From contig NZ_CP061703.1 of assembly GCF_014764305.1 (NCBI RefSeq), positions 372,001 through 436,000 of the forward strand: a DNA stretch of 64,000 nt, given 5' to 3'. The position numbers and the translations under genes are program-made. The notes under the pieces are model-generated. The model ran no database searches. It saw only the letters and a program-made list of their open reading frames with translations, and was not told the DNA's origin. Of this stretch, positions 61,019 through 64,000 are shown piece by piece (the stretch's first letter is position 1; each line of letters starts with the position of its first letter). The DNA comes from Mesoflavibacter profundi (GTDB lineage: Bacteria; Bacteroidota; Bacteroidia; Flavobacteriales; Flavobacteriaceae).

Positions 61019-61881
61019 TAGTTTGGTTTGAAATTTATGTTAACATAACCAACTTGTTCTATTTTTGAGTTTGGATCTGGATTGAATTTAAAAGACATAG
61101 CTGTTTTTTTAGCTGCTTGGTATAAACAAGCATCAGCTTTTGTACCTTGTATACCTGGTTTAGCACTAACTACGTTACCATTTCTATTAACACGAATTTC
61201 TACAACAACAATACCATATTCATTATCACATTCAGGAATAAATATTTTATTACTTAATCGTTCTCTTCCTCTTAAACCAAATCCAACTCCTCCACTACCA
61301 GAACCTGAACCATCACCAAAATAACTTGGTGCATAAGGATCTCCGTTTAACTGACCTTTATCACCTGCTTGGTTGTCATCTCCTTCACTTCCACTAGATT
61401 CACCATCAGAGTTATTAAGTCCGCCCATCATAGCATCTAGTTTTGCTTTCTTTTTTGCTTCATCTTGACGCTTTTTTTCTTCTGCTGCAGCCTTTTCTTT
61501 AGCTTTTCTTTCGGCTTCTGCTTTTGCCTTAGCTTCTGCTTCTTTTTGTTTTTTAATTGCTATTGCCGCTTCAGAGTCTTGAGTAATCACTTCTTCTGAA
61601 GTTTCATTTGTAGATGCTGCAGCTTCTTCCTTAGTTTCTTCTTGTGCTTGTTCTTCTTGTGGCTGCTTATTAATATTTAAGTTTTCAGATTTTACAGGGT
61701 TATCTGGTTGGACATTACCACTTCCTACAGCAGAGTTACCAAAATTAACTGCAACACCATACTCTTCTGGCGGATCCATATAAGGCGGACCAACTACAAA
61801 TAACAACAATATTAAAATAACCATAATTAAAGCGGTTATTTTTGCTGAATTTTGCTCGTGTTTGGTGTTTAAATATTTCAT
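61018..61881 (-). CDS. tonB: TonB-like energy transducer
   Basis: 287 residues. One membrane helix near the N-terminus (about 15-32), an acidic/Ala/Lys-rich, strongly coiled-coil linker (about 80-160), a Gly/Ser-rich segment, and a short TonB C-terminal domain (about 200-287, IVVVEIRVNRNGNVVSAKPGIQGTKADACLYQAAKKTAMSFKFNPDP). Couples the ExbB-ExbD motor, encoded just upstream, to outer-membrane receptors. The linker resembles TolA more than classic proline-rich TonB, so a TolA role is possible. Confidence 0.86.
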   Translation of the reverse strand: MKYLNTKHEQNSAKITALIMVILILLLFVVGPPYMDPPEEYGVAVNFGNSAVGSGNVQPDNPVKSENLNINKQPQEEQAQEETKEEAAASTNETSEEVITQDSEAAIAIKKQKEAEAKAKAEAERKAKEKAAAEEKKRQDEAKKKAKLDAMMGGLNNSDGESSGSEGDDNQAGDKGQLNGDPYAPSYFGDGSGSGSGGVGFGLRGRERLSNKIFIPECDNEYGIVVVEIRVNRNGNVVSAKPGIQGTKADACLYQAAKKTAMSFKFNPDPNSKIEQVGYVNINFKPN

Positions 61882-61888
61882 CTGAAAA

Positions 61889-62281
61889 TTACTTAGACTT
61901 TACCGCTAAAGTAGATTTAATCTTATTTCGATTTGCAATATCCATAATATAAACTACATGTTTCATCTCTACATCTTGATCTGATCGTATAGTAATACTT
62001 GGCGATTCTGATTGACCAACTTTTGCTAAAACTTCTGTTTCTAAATTATCTTTAGACACTTTTTTCATGTCTACATAATAATTAACATCTTTATCTACGC
62101 TTACAGAAACATTTTTTGTTTGGGTAGTTTTACTTGAAGATTTAGGCAAAAGTAAGTCTATCGCTTCTGCCGAAACTAATGTAGATGCAATCATGAAAAA
62201 GATAAGTAATAAGAAAACAATGTCGGTCATGGACGACATGTTAAATTCTGGGGTAACTTTATTTCTTCCTCTTAATCGCAT
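61889..62281 (-). CDS. exbD: ExbD/TolR biopolymer transport protein
   Basis: 130 residues, one membrane helix (about 17-36, MTDIVFLLLIFFMIAST) with the conserved membrane Asp in SSMTDIVFLLLIFF, then a periplasmic domain. Proton-driven motor subunit with ExbB. Gap to the tonB-like gene is 7 bases, to exbB 1 base. Confidence 0.93.
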   Translation of the reverse strand: MRLRGRNKVTPEFNMSSMTDIVFLLLIFFMIASTLVSAEAIDLLLPKSSSKTTQTKNVSVSVDKDVNYYVDMKKVSKDNLETEVLAKVGQSESPSITIRSDQDVEMKHVVYIMDIANRNKIKSTLAVKSK

Positions 62282-62282
62282 A

Positions 62283-62987
62283 TTAACTAGGTTCGTTTAA
62301 TAAGTCTAAAAATTCAAGTGAATTAGCTTCCATTTGATACACCACTTTATCAGTTTTTACAACTAAATGGTTATAAGCAATATAAGCAACAATACCTACA
62401 ATTAAACCACCAACAGTTGTAGTCATAGCTGTGTATAAACCGTCTGCTAAGGTTTTAATATCTATTGATCCTCCTGAATTGGCTATTTCAAATATTGATA
62501 AAATCATACCAATTACTGTTCCAAGAAAACCAATCATTGGCGCTGCACCAGATATAGTTGCTAAAACACTTACGTTTTTTTCTAGATTATAAATTTCTAA
62601 TCTTCCTGCGTTTTCTATTGCTGTATTAATATCTTCTAAAGGTTTTCCTATTCTAGAAATACCTTTACTTATTAATCTAGAAACTGGTGAATTTACGGTA
62701 GAACATAAATTTTGAGCAGAATCAATTTTACCATTACTAACGTAATCTTTAATTTGATTCATAAAATTAGCATCTATTTTAGACGCTTCTTTTATAGCTA
62801 AAATACGCTCAAAATAGATGTAAACTGCCATAATTAATAACACAAATAATAATGCTATTATAACCATTCCTGCTGTACCGCCAGTTGTAATTAACTCTAT
62901 TACAGATAATGTTTTTTCAACAGATTCTCCATCTTGTAAAACTTCTGAAGCGTCTTGAGCAGTGTCTTGTATTATTGTACTTATCAT
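62283..62987 (-). CDS. exbB: ExbB/TolQ/MotA proton channel family protein
   Basis: 234 residues with three membrane segments (about 38-58, 141-163, 186-208). GAAPMIGFLGTVIGMILSIFEIANSGGSIDIKTLADGLYTAMTTTVGGLIVGIVAYIAYNHLV is the MotA/ExbB core. Pairs with ExbD. First of the exbB-exbD-tonB-folC run, downstream of nhaD. Confidence 0.94.
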   Translation of the reverse strand: MISTIIQDTAQDASEVLQDGESVEKTLSVIELITTGGTAGMVIIALLFVLLIMAVYIYFERILAIKEASKIDANFMNQIKDYVSNGKIDSAQNLCSTVNSPVSRLISKGISRIGKPLEDINTAIENAGRLEIYNLEKNVSVLATISGAAPMIGFLGTVIGMILSIFEIANSGGSIDIKTLADGLYTAMTTTVGGLIVGIVAYIAYNHLVVKTDKVVYQMEANSLEFLDLLNEPS

Positions 62988-63050
62988 AAGTTTCTTTTAG
63001 GTATGATATATTGGTAACGTTTAATTTTTATTTTTCTTGTAAATCAGTTT

Positions 63051-64000
63051 TTAAAATAGTGTTCTTGTCCAGAAAAAAGTTAATGCTCCTGCTAAGAAAC
63101 CAACTAACGCTAACCAAGATATCTTTTTTAAATACCAGAAAAAGTCTATTTTTTCCATTCCCATTGCTACAACTCCTGCTGCAGAACCTATAATTAACAT
63201 ACTTCCTCCTGTTCCTGCAGAGTATGCTATAAAGTGCCATAACTCATTATCCATAGGCTCAGAGAACATTCCTAAACTTGCCGCTACTAATGGTACGTTA
63301 TCTATAACCGCAGATCCAATTCCTAGTAATAAAATCACTAAATCTGAAACGCCTTCACCATGTAATTCTGTTCCCATCATTGGCATACTTTCTTTTAACG
63401 TATTAGCAAAACCAAATAAAGTTCCTAAAGATTCTAATGCTGCTACAGCCATTAAAATTCCTAAGAAAAATAAAATACTTGGTAACTCGATTTTTGATAG
63501 AGAACTATGTACTGGACTATGGTGTGCATGAGCATCACTTTCGGTATGATTTACTTCTGCTAAACTAAATTTAGAAGAACTATATACTTCTGCAAATACA
63601 GCAACTACACCTAAAGCTAACATCATACCAACATATGGTGGTAAGTGTGTTACAGTTTTAAAAATAGGAACAAATACTATTGCACCTAATCCTAAATATA
63701 ACATTGTAGAACTATACTTACTTTTTGGCTTATCTTCTACATCATCTTCAACCTCTAATTGACCTTTAAATGCTGGTAAGAAAGACGCTATAAACGATGG
63801 TATAACCATACATACTAAAGATGGTAGTAATAAATAACCTACTAAATGCCCAACAGATACCTTTTTACCAATCCAAAGCATTGTAGTTGTCACATCTCCA
63901 ATTGGTGACCAAGCTCCACCAGCGTTTGCTGCTATGATTATAATACCTGCATACCAAATACGTACGTCTCTATCTCTTACTATTTTTTGTAAAATAGAAA
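63051..64000 (-). CDS. nhaD: Sodium:proton antiporter NhaD (5' part beyond the window)
   Basis: The frame runs off the window edge on its 5' side; the ATG at 63893 is an internal Met. The visible C-terminal 316 residues include ANAGGAWSPIGDVTTTMLWIGKKVSVGHLV near the start and several membrane segments, ending GMEKIDFFWYLKKISWLALVGFLAGALTF. GAWSPIGDVTTTMLWI is typical of NhaD. It exchanges Na+ for protons at alkaline pH, common in marine bacteria. Separated from exbB by 63 bases. Confidence 0.9.
   Translation of the reverse strand, partial: SILQKIVRDRDVRIWYAGIIIIAANAGGAWSPIGDVTTTMLWIGKKVSVGHLVGYLLLPSLVCMVIPSFIASFLPAFKGQLEVEDDVEDKPKSKYSSTMLYLGLGAIVFVPIFKTVTHLPPYVGMMLALGVVAVFAEVYSSSKFSLAEVNHTESDAHAHHSPVHSSLSKIELPSILFFLGILMAVAALESLGTLFGFANTLKESMPMMGTELHGEGVSDLVILLLGIGSAVIDNVPLVAASLGMFSEPMDNELWHFIAYSAGTGGSMLIIGSAAGVVAMGMEKIDFFWYLKKISWLALVGFLAGALTFFWTRTLF

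Noticed and set aside
63051-63893. Complete 280-residue transporter starting at 63893
   Set aside because: The open frame continues to the window edge with conserved NhaD sequence, so this Met is internal and the gene is truncated by the window.

Overview
This window comes from an AT-rich genome of a member of the Flavobacteriaceae (Bacteroidota), most likely a marine gliding species. The evidence is the gene content: type IX secretion genes porU and porV beside gldJ, a secreted protein with a type IX C-terminal sorting domain, the PafA-type phosphatase, ribosomal protein THX, a FecI/FecR/TonB-receptor set, and the usual lack of strong Shine-Dalgarno sequences. Several upstream regions carry the Bacteroidota promoter pattern TTG...TAnnTTTG. 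The genus cannot be fixed from the sequence alone. No prophage, insertion sequence, CRISPR array or defence island was seen.

Layout. 1-4214: the distal trp operon (trpD tail, trpC, trpF, trpB, trpA), heavily invaded by short hairpin repeats, with a small GIY-YIG nuclease gene between trpB and trpA. 4.3-9.98 kb: trmL, a lipoprotein esterase, a uracil-DNA-glycosylase-like gene, ribosomal protein THX, yaaA, rluD and a PASTA protein. 10.1-15.9 kb: ddl, a zinc-ribbon membrane protein, coaD, a block of three tandem repeats, a SulP transporter and an M14 peptidase. 15.9-19.1 kb: a type IX-secreted protein with four repeated domains, and a NUDIX hydrolase. 19.2-26.2 kb: pyrE, birA, rsfS, ftsH, a LUD protein, cdsA, psd, an acyl-CoA-binding protein and an SdpI-like protein. 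26.2-33.8 kb: pafA, mlaE/mlaF-like ABC genes, a DUF389 protein, manC, an SprT-like protein, and a divergent HxlR regulator/nitroreductase pair. 33.9-40.8 kb: an ECF sigma / FecR / TonB-receptor locus with divergent lipoproteins, one of them a metalloprotease. 40.8-51.1 kb: argS, a TPR histidine kinase, ctlX, a thioredoxin-like protein, an SDR enzyme, pdhC, pdhA and cdd. 51.1-59.7 kb: porV and porU, gldJ, murF and tRNA-Val. 59.8-64.0 kb: folC, tonB/exbD/exbB-like genes and a truncated nhaD.

Two things stand out. First, the trp operon contains a family of about 21-nt hairpins (8-bp stem, pentaloop CTTGA or CTTGT) in which the stems differ between copies but always pair. One inverted pair tightly brackets the GIY-YIG nuclease gene, one copy sits in frame inside trpF and adds 11 residues, and another supplies the trpF stop codon. 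This looks like a small mobile hairpin element whose autonomous form may carry the GIY-YIG gene. Second, the ECF sigma locus has three copies of an exact bipartite motif (GTAGGGTAAAA, 12 nt, GTCTTA), each placed and oriented as a promoter. They lie upstream of the anti-sigma gene, of a duplicated-domain lipoprotein, and of a tiny membrane-peptide ORF, and suggest a self-regulated surface-protein regulon.

Most other genes are conserved housekeeping or envelope genes arranged in short operons with clear intrinsic terminators.
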